Source: Peristeroidobacter agariperforans
GTDB taxonomy: Bacteria; Pseudomonadota; Gammaproteobacteria; Steroidobacterales; Steroidobacteraceae
Assembly (NCBI RefSeq): GCF_004138335.1
Contig: NZ_RYFW01000001.1
Location: 124,001 to 188,000, forward strand
Direction of reading: 5' to 3'
DNA length: 64,000 bases
Shown here in pieces: positions 36,497 through 45,306 of the stretch. Position 1 is the stretch's first letter. Each line of letters opens with the position of its first letter. Under the pieces are notes generated by a model, which was given only the letters and a program-made list of their open reading frames with translations, made no database searches and was not told the DNA's origin. Made by a program: the position numbers and the translations under genes.

Positions 36497-38278
36497 ATGC
36501 CGCTGATCGATACTGCAGGTTTACAGAAGGAGTACGACGTCATCGTGGTCGGCTCAGGCGCCGCCGGCGGACAGACGGCCTACACGCTGACGCTCGACGG
36601 CGCGAAGGTGCTGATGCTCGAAGCGGGCCGCAACTATGTGCCCGAGATCGAGACGCCGATGTTTCACACGCCGGACCAGGCGCCGTTGCGCGCCACGTCG
36701 ACGCTCGACAAAGAATTCGGCTTCTATGACGCCACCGTCGACGGCGGCTGGCAAATTCCCGGCGAGCCTTATTCGAGCGCATCGACCGACGCCGATAGAA
36801 CCTTCTGGTGGTGGCGCGCTCGCATGCTCGGCGGCCGCACCAATCATTGGGGCCGCATCTCGCTGCGCAACGGTCCCTATGACTTCAAACCTAAAACTCG
36901 CGACGGCCTCGGCTTCGACTGGCCGATTTCGTACGACGATGTCGCACCGTACTACGACAAGGTCGAAATGCTGGTCGGCATCTACGGTGACAATCACGGC
37001 CTCGAGAACACGCCCGACTCACCTGCCGGTTGTTTGCTACCTCCTCCCAAGCCGCGTGCCGGCGAAGCCCTGATCCAGAAGCACGCGAAGAAAACCGGCG
37101 TGCCTGTAATTGCCGTGCACCGCGCCGTGCTGACTCAGCAGTTGGATTTCAAGCGCAACGCCGCGCTGCTTCATCCAAACAATCCTCGTGCGCAACAGAT
37201 CGTCGCCGACAGCATGCGCAGTCGCGCGCCGTGCTTCTGGGCTACTGACTGCGGGCGAGGCTGTTCGATCAAGGCCAACTATCAATCGACCACAGTGCAC
37301 CTGCCGCCGGCCATGGCGACGGGCAATCTGGACATTCTTCCCAACGCGATGGTGCGTGAAGTCGAGATGGGGAAGAACGGTCGCGCGACTGGCGTCGTAT
37401 TCATCGACAAGACGACCGGCAAGGAAGAACGCGCCAAAGGCCGCATCATCGTGCTCGCAGCGAGCGCCTGCGAATCCGTGCGCATCCTGCTCAACTCGAA
37501 GTCCGCGCAGTTCCCGCAGGGTCTCGCGAATTCGAGCGGCAAGGTCGGCAAATATTTGATGGACACGGTCGGCGCCAGCGTCACCGGCCAGATCCCGATG
37601 CTCGAAGACCTGCCGCCGCACAACGAAGACGGCGCAGGCGGCATGCACGTGTACGCGCCATGGTGGCTCTACAAAGAACAAATGGCCGGCAAGCTGGACT
37701 TCGCTCGCGGCTATCACATCGAAATCGGCGCGGGTCGTGACATGCCCAGCTTCGGCTCGACGGCGGGCCTCGCCAACCACGTCGGCGGCTACGGCAAGAA
37801 GTTCAAACAGGACATGCGGCGCTACTATGGTTCCTTTGTGAGCCTGGTCTGTCGCGGCGAGATGATTCCGAACGAGGACTCGTACTGCGATATCGATCCG
37901 CAGAAGAAAGATCAGTACGGCATCCCGACGCTGCGCTTCCATTGGAAGTGGTCCGAGCACGAGCAGCGCCAGGCGCTCCACTCGCACAAGGCATTTACCG
38001 AGATCATCCAGAACATGGGCGGTCGCGTGACCGGCAAGCAGGATCTCCTGCCCGGCGGCTACATCATTCACGAAGTCGGCGGCGCCATCATGGGCGCGGA
38101 CCCGAAGTCCTCGGTGGTGAATCAGTGGGGCCAGAGCTGGGACGTGAAGAACCTGTTCCTCACCGACGGCGCGCCGTTTCCTTCGAACGCCGACAAGAAC
38201 CCGACGTTGACCATCATGGCGCTCGCCTGGCGCAGCGCCGACTACATGCTGGCCGCCATGAAGCGGAAGGAGCTGTGA
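36497..38278 (+). CDS. GMC-family dehydrogenase large subunit (glucoside 3-dehydrogenase/gluconate dehydrogenase type)
   Basis: A 593-residue FAD enzyme. The dinucleotide motif GSGAAG is near residue 18, and there is a family motif LGGRTNHWGR. The C-terminus has HEVGGAIMG and NADKNPTLT, which carry the usual His and Asn of the active site. A Cys-containing insertion (CGRGCSIKAN) resembles sugar dehydrogenase large subunits. No signal peptide: such subunits are exported by the Tat signal of the partner small subunit, encoded 1 base downstream. GGGAGG precedes the ATG. The context with DUF1080 favours C3 oxidation of glycosides. Confidence 0.88.
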   Translation: MPLIDTAGLQKEYDVIVVGSGAAGGQTAYTLTLDGAKVLMLEAGRNYVPEIETPMFHTPDQAPLRATSTLDKEFGFYDATVDGGWQIPGEPYSSASTDADRTFWWWRARMLGGRTNHWGRISLRNGPYDFKPKTRDGLGFDWPISYDDVAPYYDKVEMLVGIYGDNHGLENTPDSPAGCLLPPPKPRAGEALIQKHAKKTGVPVIAVHRAVLTQQLDFKRNAALLHPNNPRAQQIVADSMRSRAPCFWATDCGRGCSIKANYQSTTVHLPPAMATGNLDILPNAMVREVEMGKNGRATGVVFIDKTTGKEERAKGRIIVLAASACESVRILLNSKSAQFPQGLANSSGKVGKYLMDTVGASVTGQIPMLEDLPPHNEDGAGGMHVYAPWWLYKEQMAGKLDFARGYHIEIGAGRDMPSFGSTAGLANHVGGYGKKFKQDMRRYYGSFVSLVCRGEMIPNEDSYCDIDPQKKDQYGIPTLRFHWKWSEHEQRQALHSHKAFTEIIQNMGGRVTGKQDLLPGGYIIHEVGGAIMGADPKSSVVNQWGQSWDVKNLFLTDGAPFPSNADKNPTLTIMALAWRSADYMLAAMKRKEL

Positions 38279-38279
38279 C

Positions 38280-38918
38280 ATGGAAACGTTCAACGATTCG
38301 ATGCGCATCGACCGCCGCACCGCCCTGAAGTGGGTGCTCGCCGCGAGCGCAGCTCTGCAGTTGCCTGCGACGGCGCTTGCTCAGGACACGGCGAAGAGCG
38401 TCACTGGTTATGGCAAGGATCCGAACCTGCTGAAGGTGTACCAGATCGGCGAGCTGTGGCCGCTGACACTGAGTGAACAGCAACGCGCGACCGCAACTGT
38501 GCTGAGCGATTTGATCATTCCCGCGGATGACGAGTCGCCGGCGGCTTCCAAGGTGGGCGTCGTCGATTTCATCGACGAATGGATCAGCGCGCCCTATCCC
38601 AACAATCAACAAGACAAGCCCGTGGTCGTGCAAGGCCTGGCGTGGCTCGACCAGGAAGCGCAACGACGATTCAAGAACAACTTCTCGGCGCTGATGGAGA
38701 AGGAGCGAGTCGCCATTTGCGACGACATCAGCGCCGCCAAGCCTGCCGCGCAGTTCGAACAGGCCGCGAAGTTTTTCGCACGCTATCGGGCGCTCACGGC
38801 CGGTGGGTATTACACGACGCCGGTTGGGATGAAAGATCTGCGGTACGTGGGCAATGTGGCGATGACCAAATTCGATGGCCCGCCGCCGGAGGTTCTAAAG
38901 AAGCTGGGCCTGCTCTAA
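38280..38918 (+). CDS. Gluconate 2-dehydrogenase subunit 3-family small subunit (Tat signal)
   Basis: A 212-residue small subunit. The N-terminus has a twin-arginine signal (RIDRRTALKWVLAASAALQL, then ATALAQ). The body contains the family stretch LSDLIIPADDESPAASKVGVVDFID. It follows the GMC large subunit by 1 base, so the complex should fold in the cytoplasm and leave by Tat. The usual third subunit, a membrane cytochrome c, is not next door: an AraC gene comes next. Confidence 0.88.
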   Translation: METFNDSMRIDRRTALKWVLAASAALQLPATALAQDTAKSVTGYGKDPNLLKVYQIGELWPLTLSEQQRATATVLSDLIIPADDESPAASKVGVVDFIDEWISAPYPNNQQDKPVVVQGLAWLDQEAQRRFKNNFSALMEKERVAICDDISAAKPAAQFEQAAKFFARYRALTAGGYYTTPVGMKDLRYVGNVAMTKFDGPPPEVLKKLGLL

Positions 38919-39156
38919 AGCGAGTCGAGCTGCACGCGCGACCCGGCGGCCAAGCCGGGTCCATCCAAACCGCCAAGCACTGCTTTGCACGCTCCCGAAC
39001 CTCTTCGAGGTCGGCGCTTTGTTCGCTGCGTCATAACGCTTTCTCCAGACTACGGACTTTCCTGCTTCAAGGAGCCCCTCATTCGTGGTTGGGTATGCAA
39101 CCCCGAATGCAAAGATCAAATAGACGGCTGCGAGAAAGCGCGCGGAGAAAGCATCC

Positions 39157-40164
39157 ATGCAGAAGAGCGTTTTCAGGGACTTCGATGAGTTCGCAGAGTT
39201 CGTCCGCGGCATAGAAGGCAGGTTCATGCCGACCCGTCCCTCTTCGACGGACTGGTGGGTCCAAGGCTCTCAAGCCGGTCGTGTCTCAGTGCAAGAGCTC
39301 CAGATCGGTGGATGCGCAACGTTCGCAGGAACCGGTGAGCCTGGGAAGTTGGCGGTTGGGGTGCCGATGACCGATGCAAGACGCATGCGCATCGATGCAA
39401 CGAGCTTGAGAGAGGACAGCTTCATTCTCATGCAAGGCGCCCAGCCCTTTTCGTTTACGGGTGTCGGCGCGACACGCTGGGCCGGCATCACATTGTCGTT
39501 CGACCATCCCTGTCTCGATCCACGCACCCTCGAAGTACTCGGCGCAGGCGGCACCGTACGGAAGCGCACGCAGTTGGAATACTTGACCCACCTGCGCGGG
39601 CTGGTGAATCGAATGCTTTCTTCTGATCCTGCAGTGAGGGTCGTCACACCGGCGGCAGCTGCAATGCTGGAACAGGATCTTTCGCTCGCCGTTGCACGCG
39701 TATTGCAGGCCAGCTGCGGCGATCGAGAAACGAAACGATCGCGGTTGAATACTTCTCATGCTCGAGCCGTTGCTCGCTGCTTGGACTTGATCGATTCCAC
39801 GCACGCAGAGACGCTGTACATCAAGGATCTGGCGCAGGTCGCATCGGTGAGCGAGCGCACGCTGCGCACCCTCTTTCAACAGTACTTTGGGATTTCTCCG
39901 ATACGGCTACTCAAAGCAAAGCAGCTGTGGGAGGTACGTGCAGCACTGCTTCACCGCAAACCGGGTGAGCGCGTGCAGCAGGTCGCGGAAAGGTTCGGAG
40001 TCTGGGATTTCAGTGCATTTGCGCGCGACTATCGGGCGCTGTTCTCGGAGCGTCCCAGCGACACGGCGCAAGCTCCCGAGGGCGAGCCCCGAGCCAAAGC
40101 CAGCCTCGGCTGGCTCATGTGCGCAGCGAAAACATTTCATGCTCAAGCGGAGCGAAATATCTAA
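39157..40164 (+). CDS. AraC-family transcriptional regulator
   Basis: A 335-residue regulator. The C-terminal AraC domain is at about residues 215–310 (LYIKDLAQVASVSERTLRTLF; RVQQVAERFGVWDFSAFARDY). The N-terminal half is an AraC-binding-like domain without close recognised motifs. It follows 238 bases of non-coding DNA and has no close partner gene on its strand, so its target is unclear. Confidence 0.88.
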   Translation: MQKSVFRDFDEFAEFVRGIEGRFMPTRPSSTDWWVQGSQAGRVSVQELQIGGCATFAGTGEPGKLAVGVPMTDARRMRIDATSLREDSFILMQGAQPFSFTGVGATRWAGITLSFDHPCLDPRTLEVLGAGGTVRKRTQLEYLTHLRGLVNRMLSSDPAVRVVTPAAAAMLEQDLSLAVARVLQASCGDRETKRSRLNTSHARAVARCLDLIDSTHAETLYIKDLAQVASVSERTLRTLFQQYFGISPIRLLKAKQLWEVRAALLHRKPGERVQQVAERFGVWDFSAFARDYRALFSERPSDTAQAPEGEPRAKASLGWLMCAAKTFHAQAERNI

Positions 40165-40178
40165 TTGCGCCGGCTCTG

Positions 40179-40625
40179 TTACCCGAGCGCCGATCTGAGA
40201 CGGCTCGCCACTTCCAGACGCTCTTCGGCGGTGTAGAGCACCTTGTTCCCGCCCCACAGACCATCGCCGTGAAAGCGCGGGAACACATGCAGATGGTAGT
40301 GCCACACGTCTTGATTGCCAGCAGGCCCATTGTGCTGACGCGTGGAAATGCCCTCGCACCCGAATGCGTCTTGCATCGCGACCGCCAGGAGACGGGTCGC
40401 ACGAAAGAAGTCATTGCCGAGGTCCTCTGGAATGTCCAACACGTTTTCGTAGTGAGCCCTTGGCGCGATCAAACAGTTGCCCTGGATGTCCCCGTAGTGA
40501 TGCAGCGGAATGAAAGCAAACACGCGCGGGGCCACGAGGACCACCGCCGATTCCGGCGCCGGCTCCGGCAACGTGGCCGCCAGGCGGCAGAAGGGACAGT
40601 CGTAACCGATCGGTGCGTTCTTCAT
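40179..40625 (-). CDS. HIT-family nucleotide hydrolase/transferase
   Basis: A 148-residue histidine-triad protein. The triad appears as HYHLHVFPR in the C-terminal half. An N-terminal CPFC pair may bind zinc, as in some HIT subfamilies. Members hydrolyse dinucleoside polyphosphates or AMP conjugates. It converges on the AraC gene and appears to be monocistronic. Confidence 0.9.
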   Translation of the reverse strand: MKNAPIGYDCPFCRLAATLPEPAPESAVVLVAPRVFAFIPLHHYGDIQGNCLIAPRAHYENVLDIPEDLGNDFFRATRLLAVAMQDAFGCEGISTRQHNGPAGNQDVWHYHLHVFPRFHGDGLWGGNKVLYTAEERLEVASRLRSALG

Positions 40626-40692
40626 GGATCACGCTGGGGGTTGCACCACCAGCGCCGGTGCAACCATCCAAGTTCGCGGCGTTCCCGACCCG

Positions 40693-41085
40693 CTACTTGA
40701 CGCGGTAGATCGCGCAGAGCTTGTTGCCGTCTGGATCGCGCACATAGGCCAAGTGCATTGGACCTAAACTGCCCTCGCGCAGGCCCGGCGGGTCTTCGAT
40801 GGATGTACCTCCGTGAGCGAGCGCCACGTCATGAAACTCTTTGACTTGCTCGGGCGAGTTGCACTTGAAACCGATCGTGCCGCCGTTGGCGAAAGTCGCC
40901 GTTTCACCATTGATCGGCTCGGTGATGCAGAAGGTGCTGCCGTTATGTCGATAGAACAGCCGGCTGTGGCCGGTGGCCGCCTTGTTGCGCACCGGTTCGC
41001 CGGCACCGAGCGTCGCCAGCACGGCGTCGTAGAAGCGCTTCGAGCGCTCGATATCGTTCGAACCGATCATAATGTGATTGAACAC
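40693..41085 (-). CDS. VOC/glyoxalase-family protein
   Basis: A 130-residue metal-binding fold of the glyoxalase/bleomycin-resistance type (FNHIMIGSNDIERSKRFYD; HLAYVRDPDGNKLCAIYR). I choose GTG 41085 because AAGGGAG lies 5 bases upstream; the frame is open to 41139. Candidate metal residues are the first His and the Glu/His positions of the repeats. Function within the superfamily is not determined. Confidence 0.88.
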   Translation of the reverse strand: MFNHIMIGSNDIERSKRFYDAVLATLGAGEPVRNKAATGHSRLFYRHNGSTFCITEPINGETATFANGGTIGFKCNSPEQVKEFHDVALAHGGTSIEDPPGLREGSLGPMHLAYVRDPDGNKLCAIYRVK

Positions 41086-41128
41086 GTTTTCTCCCTTGGA
41101 TTCGGCCTCGAGACCGAAGCAGCTCTCA

Positions 41129-41737
41129 TCAATCTCCACGATACCGAAAGTGACCAGAAATCGGGTAGTCGAACAACATGTCTTCGATCTCTGGGCCGCG
41201 CCCGATATTGTGCACGATCAGCAAGCGCTTTCCGTCTGCCGAACGTTGATCCGTAACCAGTCCAATGTGAGGAAGGTTGCCGGGCAGGATCCACGTCACC
41301 AGGTCCCCCGGCAAGTAGCCGCTTGCGTCGGGGCCAATCGGAAGCTGCGCCCCACGGCGGCGCAAGTAGGTTTGAAGGTTCGGCACCCGCCGATGATCGA
41401 TATTGGAATCTGCGCGTGCAAGACCCCAGAGCCGCGGATATGAACTGAAGGCTGCCCTCATGTCCTCGTGAACTCGCACTTGAAGATCCACGCCGAGCGC
41501 GCGATACGCGCGCACGATGAGGTCGGTGCACACCCCGATGTTTGCGGGCACGTCCCCGCCAGGATACGGAATTCGCCGGTACGACCCGTCATAGGTGACC
41601 GGAGTCGAGGTCTGCGCGACTGCCGCTTGGATCAATGCTTGCGCGAATGTCTGATCGAGCCGCCGGCTCGGACCTTGCTCGCCCGATGCCGTGGCCATCA
41701 TCGCCACCACCAGTATCGCGAGGAGCGCTGTTTTCAC
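41129..41737 (-). CDS. DUF1287-family exported protein
   Basis: A 202-residue protein with a signal peptide (TALLAILVVAMMATASG) and a DUF1287 domain (GGDVPANIGVCTDLIVRAYRALGVDLQ; DLVTWILPGNLPHIGLVTD). The Cys and His in these blocks suggest an NlpC/P60-like cysteine hydrolase fold acting in the periplasm, perhaps on peptidoglycan, but this is inference. I choose GTG 41737, with AGGAG 8 bases upstream, over the open frame from 42106. Confidence 0.8.
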   Translation of the reverse strand: MKTALLAILVVAMMATASGEQGPSRRLDQTFAQALIQAAVAQTSTPVTYDGSYRRIPYPGGDVPANIGVCTDLIVRAYRALGVDLQVRVHEDMRAAFSSYPRLWGLARADSNIDHRRVPNLQTYLRRRGAQLPIGPDASGYLPGDLVTWILPGNLPHIGLVTDQRSADGKRLLIVHNIGRGPEIEDMLFDYPISGHFRYRGD

Positions 41738-41742
41738 TACCG

Positions 41743-42270
41743 TTACTCCTGATAGTCGAAGACCGTGACCCACTCGGACTCGACCACCCTGTATCCGTAT
41801 TTGCTCGTGAGCACACGCGAGACGACTCGCATATGGGCCGCTCCGTAGACCACTCCGATGCAACTCCCGCCCGCCTCTACGGCAGTGGAAACTTCCTGGA
41901 CCAGACGTAGATCCCGTGTAGTGGCGAGCATCTTTTCCAATTCCGGCGTGTGCTCGAACCGTTCGAAGTCTCCGCTCGACTCGACCTCCTCGGTGTGCAA
42001 GCGTCGCCCGATGGACTGACGAGTTCCCGTAAAGTACAGCCAGAGCCCATACACGGGCGCACCGAGCAACAGCAGAACTCGTTGATGCCAGGGAATGTCG
42101 GCCCATGCGGCGTGAAACTCATCCGTGCTCACGTCTGCATGAATCTTCCGTTGACCCAACATAGACACTGCAAGCGCATCTCTTTGCCGAACGAGGCCAA
42201 GACGCTGGTTGCGGGTTGCGATCGAGTACGCGCGCGCCCGCGCTGAGGCGAATACACGCGGCTCGAACAC
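41743..42270 (-). CDS. Hypothetical protein with TraB/GumN-like C-terminus
   Basis: A 175-residue protein of uncertain function. A hydrophobic segment (VLLLLGAPVYGLWLYF) lies in the middle. The stretch CIGVVYGAAHMRVVSRVLTSKYGYR resembles the GAxH motif of TraB/GumN proteins, which would normally be preceded by a longer N-terminal domain. It may be a short or truncated member. It lies between peptidase E and the DUF1287 gene, in the same direction. Confidence 0.55.
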   Translation of the reverse strand: MFEPRVFASARARAYSIATRNQRLGLVRQRDALAVSMLGQRKIHADVSTDEFHAAWADIPWHQRVLLLLGAPVYGLWLYFTGTRQSIGRRLHTEEVESSGDFERFEHTPELEKMLATTRDLRLVQEVSTAVEAGGSCIGVVYGAAHMRVVSRVLTSKYGYRVVESEWVTVFDYQE

Positions 42271-42315
42271 CGATGACGCTACTTTCGATGAACTGCACGA
42301 AGGTTCTCGTGAAAC

Positions 42316-42990
42316 TCAACGAGCAAAGAACTTCCACTGCCCTTCCGAGACGACTTCGACAGCGCCGTCGACCACTCGGATCGCGCTCTCGTCGTCGATG
42401 GCGTAAGCCGGACCTCCGATGTCTCTCGCCCATTTTTCCGCATCTGCCATGGTGTTCTCAGGCAGATCCGGGTGGTCCAAGTGCGGGAAGATCGAGAAAT
42501 CGACCAGCCCCAGCGTCCGGTCGTCGCCGGTGATGGAGGGCTTCGACTCGACGAAGGCCGCTCCGACCCGAGGGGTCATCACCATGCTTCCGGCGCTCAG
42601 CCCCACCCAGACGGTCTGTTCCAGCGACGGCAAAAGATCCGCCAGGCCGGACTGCCGCATCCAGTGACACAGGTATAGCGCGTCACCGCCATTGACGAGC
42701 AGGACGTCTGCTGCACGGACCCAAGTTTCCCAGCGTTCCCTGGGCATGCTGGGCAGAGCAGTCAGCTCCAGCACTCCCACTGACTTCCAACCTAATTCGG
42801 ACATCGGGCATCGCGGCTCTCGCCCGCTGATGAACCGCCACGTCGCTTCAGGACTTCCGTGCGGATGCCCGTACAGCGCTGTCGGGATGCAGAGGGCATT
42901 GCAGTCGGCGATCGGTTTGCCCAGTAGATCGAGCAGCGCGTCGCGAATGCTCGCGTTCTTGATACCTGCGGATGTGAGAAGAAGCTTCAT
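42316..42990 (-). CDS. Peptidase E-like (S51) protein
   Basis: A 224-residue serine peptidase of the S51 family, which removes N-terminal aspartyl dipeptides or related groups. The nucleophile is S132 in VGLSAGSM, with VNGGD at about residues 99–103 and a His in FSIFPHLDHP. It is cytoplasmic, with no signal. It is the first of a run of small minus-strand genes. Confidence 0.87.
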   Translation of the reverse strand: MKLLLTSAGIKNASIRDALLDLLGKPIADCNALCIPTALYGHPHGSPEATWRFISGREPRCPMSELGWKSVGVLELTALPSMPRERWETWVRAADVLLVNGGDALYLCHWMRQSGLADLLPSLEQTVWVGLSAGSMVMTPRVGAAFVESKPSITGDDRTLGLVDFSIFPHLDHPDLPENTMADAEKWARDIGGPAYAIDDESAIRVVDGAVEVVSEGQWKFFAR

Positions 42991-43062
42991 GATGCTTGCC
43001 GGCGATGTCTCATCAATGTTTCCTGGCCCAGTTGCGGAAGCTCATCTGAAATACAAGGCCAT

Positions 43063-43404
43063 TCAGGTTCCACTTTCGCTGCGAGCGAGGCGAATCTCAA
43101 ACGCACGGGCGATCAACTTCTGTTGGGTCTTGTCCGACGCTTTGTACAAGAAGATGACTTCACCATCCTCCGAAACCCTGCTTGGACCGTCAGATTTTTT
43201 CGTGACAAACACGATCTCTATCGTGGTCGGGTCGCCATCGTCTTTGAACTCCGACGCCGGCACGGTCAGCTCCGGGACCACATTCATCTTTGTTTCCTGG
43301 AGAATTCGCGTACGTCGTTCAGCCTCAGTTTCGGCGTGCGCTGCCAGCGATAGAGTGAGCGCCGCGACAGCGCCAGCTAGTGAATACAATGGATGCACTG
43401 ACAC
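43063..43404 (-). CDS. Small exported protein of unknown function
   Basis: A 113-residue protein from GTG 43404, chosen because AAAGGAG stands 5 bases upstream. A signal peptide is evident (LYSLAGAVAALTLSLAAHA). The mature part is charged and has no recognised domain. The two genes upstream on the same strand are also small and membrane-bound or exported. Confidence 0.6.
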   Translation of the reverse strand: MSVHPLYSLAGAVAALTLSLAAHAETEAERRTRILQETKMNVVPELTVPASEFKDDGDPTTIEIVFVTKKSDGPSRVSEDGEVIFLYKASDKTQQKLIARAFEIRLARSESGT

Positions 43405-43426
43405 AAGGTCTCCTTTGAAGCCGATG

Positions 43427-43855
43427 CTACGGGTCTTCACGCGTCGACTGCAGCGACTTGTCGGGCATTGGCGCAACTACACGAATGACTCTTCCATCAC
43501 GCTCAACGCGAAGCTCGACGCCGTTGCGCATTGGCTCTTGGACTGTGCAGCAGATGACTTCTTCGGCGGAGAAGGCATCGTTGAACTTTGCACCGCAGAA
43601 GTGCGTCAGCAGATCGCCCGAACGTAGACCAAGCTCTGGCAACACTGCCGGACTGGATTTCTCGTAAATGCGAAATCCGACAATCTCACCGTTTCTCATC
43701 GTGGGACTGGAGCGCATTTGCAATAGGAAATCCGTAAGGTAGCCCTTTGGAATCTTGGCTGTACAGACACTTTCTTCACCGCGGACCGCGCCGAATGCCA
43801 GCCCAAGACCCAGTGCAGCAAGCAGCCGCGCGCGGACGGAGATTGAGCTGATCAT
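43427..43855 (-). CDS. Small exported protein with PDZ/GspC-like C-terminal domain
   Basis: A 142-residue protein with an N-terminal signal (LLAALGLGLAFGAVRG). It contains a block resembling the PDZ part of type II secretion GspC proteins: IVGFRIYEKSSPAVLPELGL then RSGDLLTHFCGAKF. Three Cys residues could form disulphides. No other secretion genes are near, so it is an isolated domain of unknown role. Confidence 0.6.
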   Translation of the reverse strand: MISSISVRARLLAALGLGLAFGAVRGEESVCTAKIPKGYLTDFLLQMRSSPTMRNGEIVGFRIYEKSSPAVLPELGLRSGDLLTHFCGAKFNDAFSAEEVICCTVQEPMRNGVELRVERDGRVIRVVAPMPDKSLQSTREDP

Positions 43856-43879
43856 GTCGTTTTTGTGAGCATGGGCTAG

Positions 43880-44320
43880 TTATGTAATTCGACGATCACC
43901 CACATGAACCATGGCTCGCAGTGAGCCGAATCGAAGAGGAACGGCTCGCTCCTCCAGCTTTGATTGCAGGAGTGCGAGAAGATTCCCCTTCTCGGGTCCC
44001 GCCCAGAATTCGAATGAGGGCGCCGTCATACGTCCGGCCTTGGTGTAGAAAACCAGGTTTCCGCCTCCTTCCGCGACTCTTTCAAGCTCCTGCCACCTTA
44101 CCCTGGCGCGGCTTCCAATCCGCACGACGGACAGCCCCGCATCATCTCCAGACACCTCTGCAGACGTGAAGAGAAGGACAGCGCCACAGCCCCCAAAAAT
44201 GGCGGCCAGGCCAAGCACGACCACCCAGTTTCCCCATGCCGCAACGATGAGGAACAGCGTGAACACCAGCGCCCCGGATCCAAACCAGGAGAGAAATGGC
44301 GTGCGAACGGAGTACCTCAT
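43880..44320 (-). CDS. Small membrane protein of unknown function
   Basis: A 146-residue protein with two predicted membrane segments near the N-terminus (GALVFTLFLIVAAW; VVVLGLAAIFGGCGAVLLF) and a soluble C-terminal half that may fold as a PH-like membrane-associated domain. No family is recognised with confidence. It lies at the upstream end of the small-protein group. Confidence 0.55.
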   Translation of the reverse strand: MRYSVRTPFLSWFGSGALVFTLFLIVAAWGNWVVVLGLAAIFGGCGAVLLFTSAEVSGDDAGLSVVRIGSRARVRWQELERVAEGGGNLVFYTKAGRMTAPSFEFWAGPEKGNLLALLQSKLEERAVPLRFGSLRAMVHVGDRRIT

Positions 44321-44491
44321 GCAACAGCGGCCTTTCTTCTAGTCACATCACGACTGTGAGGTGCCCCGAGCAGGAGCCCTTCGCTTTTGCGGGTCGGAAC
44401 CAGCGTATTGGTGGGCAGTGAGCCCGTCCCAATCACACATGAGACACCTCAACGCGAGCCTTGGTTTCACCGCGTCGGCTCCATCGTTTTG

Positions 44492-45223
44492 TCAGGGCGT
44501 CCTGTGCACATCACGCAGCATGAGCATGTCATAGACCCTGTCCGACTTATCGTCGTCGAAGCCGAGACGTAGAGCGCGAGTATCAGGATTGCACCAGGTG
44601 CCGAATATCATGTCCCAGATCGGAAGGCCGTAGTTCTGAGCATGGTGGTTGTGCGCGTGATGCACCGTGTGCATCTCTGGTCTTTGGACCAGATAGCCAA
44701 CCCATCTCGGGGTGGAGATGTCGGCGTGGACGAAGAGATCGAAAATTCCCGTCATCATTAGTGCAATTCCGGCGGCGACTGGAGATGCGCCAAAGACGAG
44801 GTAGCTCGAGAACGCGCCAATGATCACTGCAGCCGCGGTGTCCAACGGATGCGCGAAAAAGGCAGTGAGCGACTCCAATCGCCTCGCGCTGTGATGCAAT
44901 TGGTGAAAGATCCGCCAGAGGACGTCGGACTTATGAGTTGCGCGGTGCCACCAGTAAAAGATGAAGCTGGTGAGCAGGAAGCTGAGGAGCCCGACCAGCA
45001 CATCAGGCAGGGTGCGAGTGAATTGGAAGAGCGCGACGCTCTCAATGTGAGCACTGAATATGTAGCCGAGACCGATCGTGGTGACGACGGTAAAGGCGCC
45101 CATAAACGATGCAAGGATCAGCCAGCGGCGATCACAGTGATTCTTCGACGCAGGCGCGATCACTTCGCGGGTGAACACCGCGACGAAAAGCAATGCCACC
45201 ACTGGGTAGACGAGGATCTCCAT
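44492..45223 (-). CDS. Sterol desaturase/fatty acid hydroxylase-family membrane enzyme
   Basis: A 243-residue integral membrane di-iron oxygenase with the three histidine boxes: HRATH, HQLHH and HTVHHAHNHH. Four or more hydrophobic segments are visible. Such enzymes hydroxylate or desaturate sterols, carotenoids or fatty acids; the substrate cannot be read here. It faces a 171-base gap towards the small membrane protein gene. Confidence 0.9.
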   Translation of the reverse strand: MEILVYPVVALLFVAVFTREVIAPASKNHCDRRWLILASFMGAFTVVTTIGLGYIFSAHIESVALFQFTRTLPDVLVGLLSFLLTSFIFYWWHRATHKSDVLWRIFHQLHHSARRLESLTAFFAHPLDTAAAVIIGAFSSYLVFGASPVAAGIALMMTGIFDLFVHADISTPRWVGYLVQRPEMHTVHHAHNHHAQNYGLPIWDMIFGTWCNPDTRALRLGFDDDKSDRVYDMLMLRDVHRTP

Positions 45224-45306
45224 TGCACACCTGAACGAGCTTCCCCAGTCAGTGAGATTGTCAACGCAGATGCTGCTTGCCGACTATCCGTTACCGGCTC
45301 CGAACT

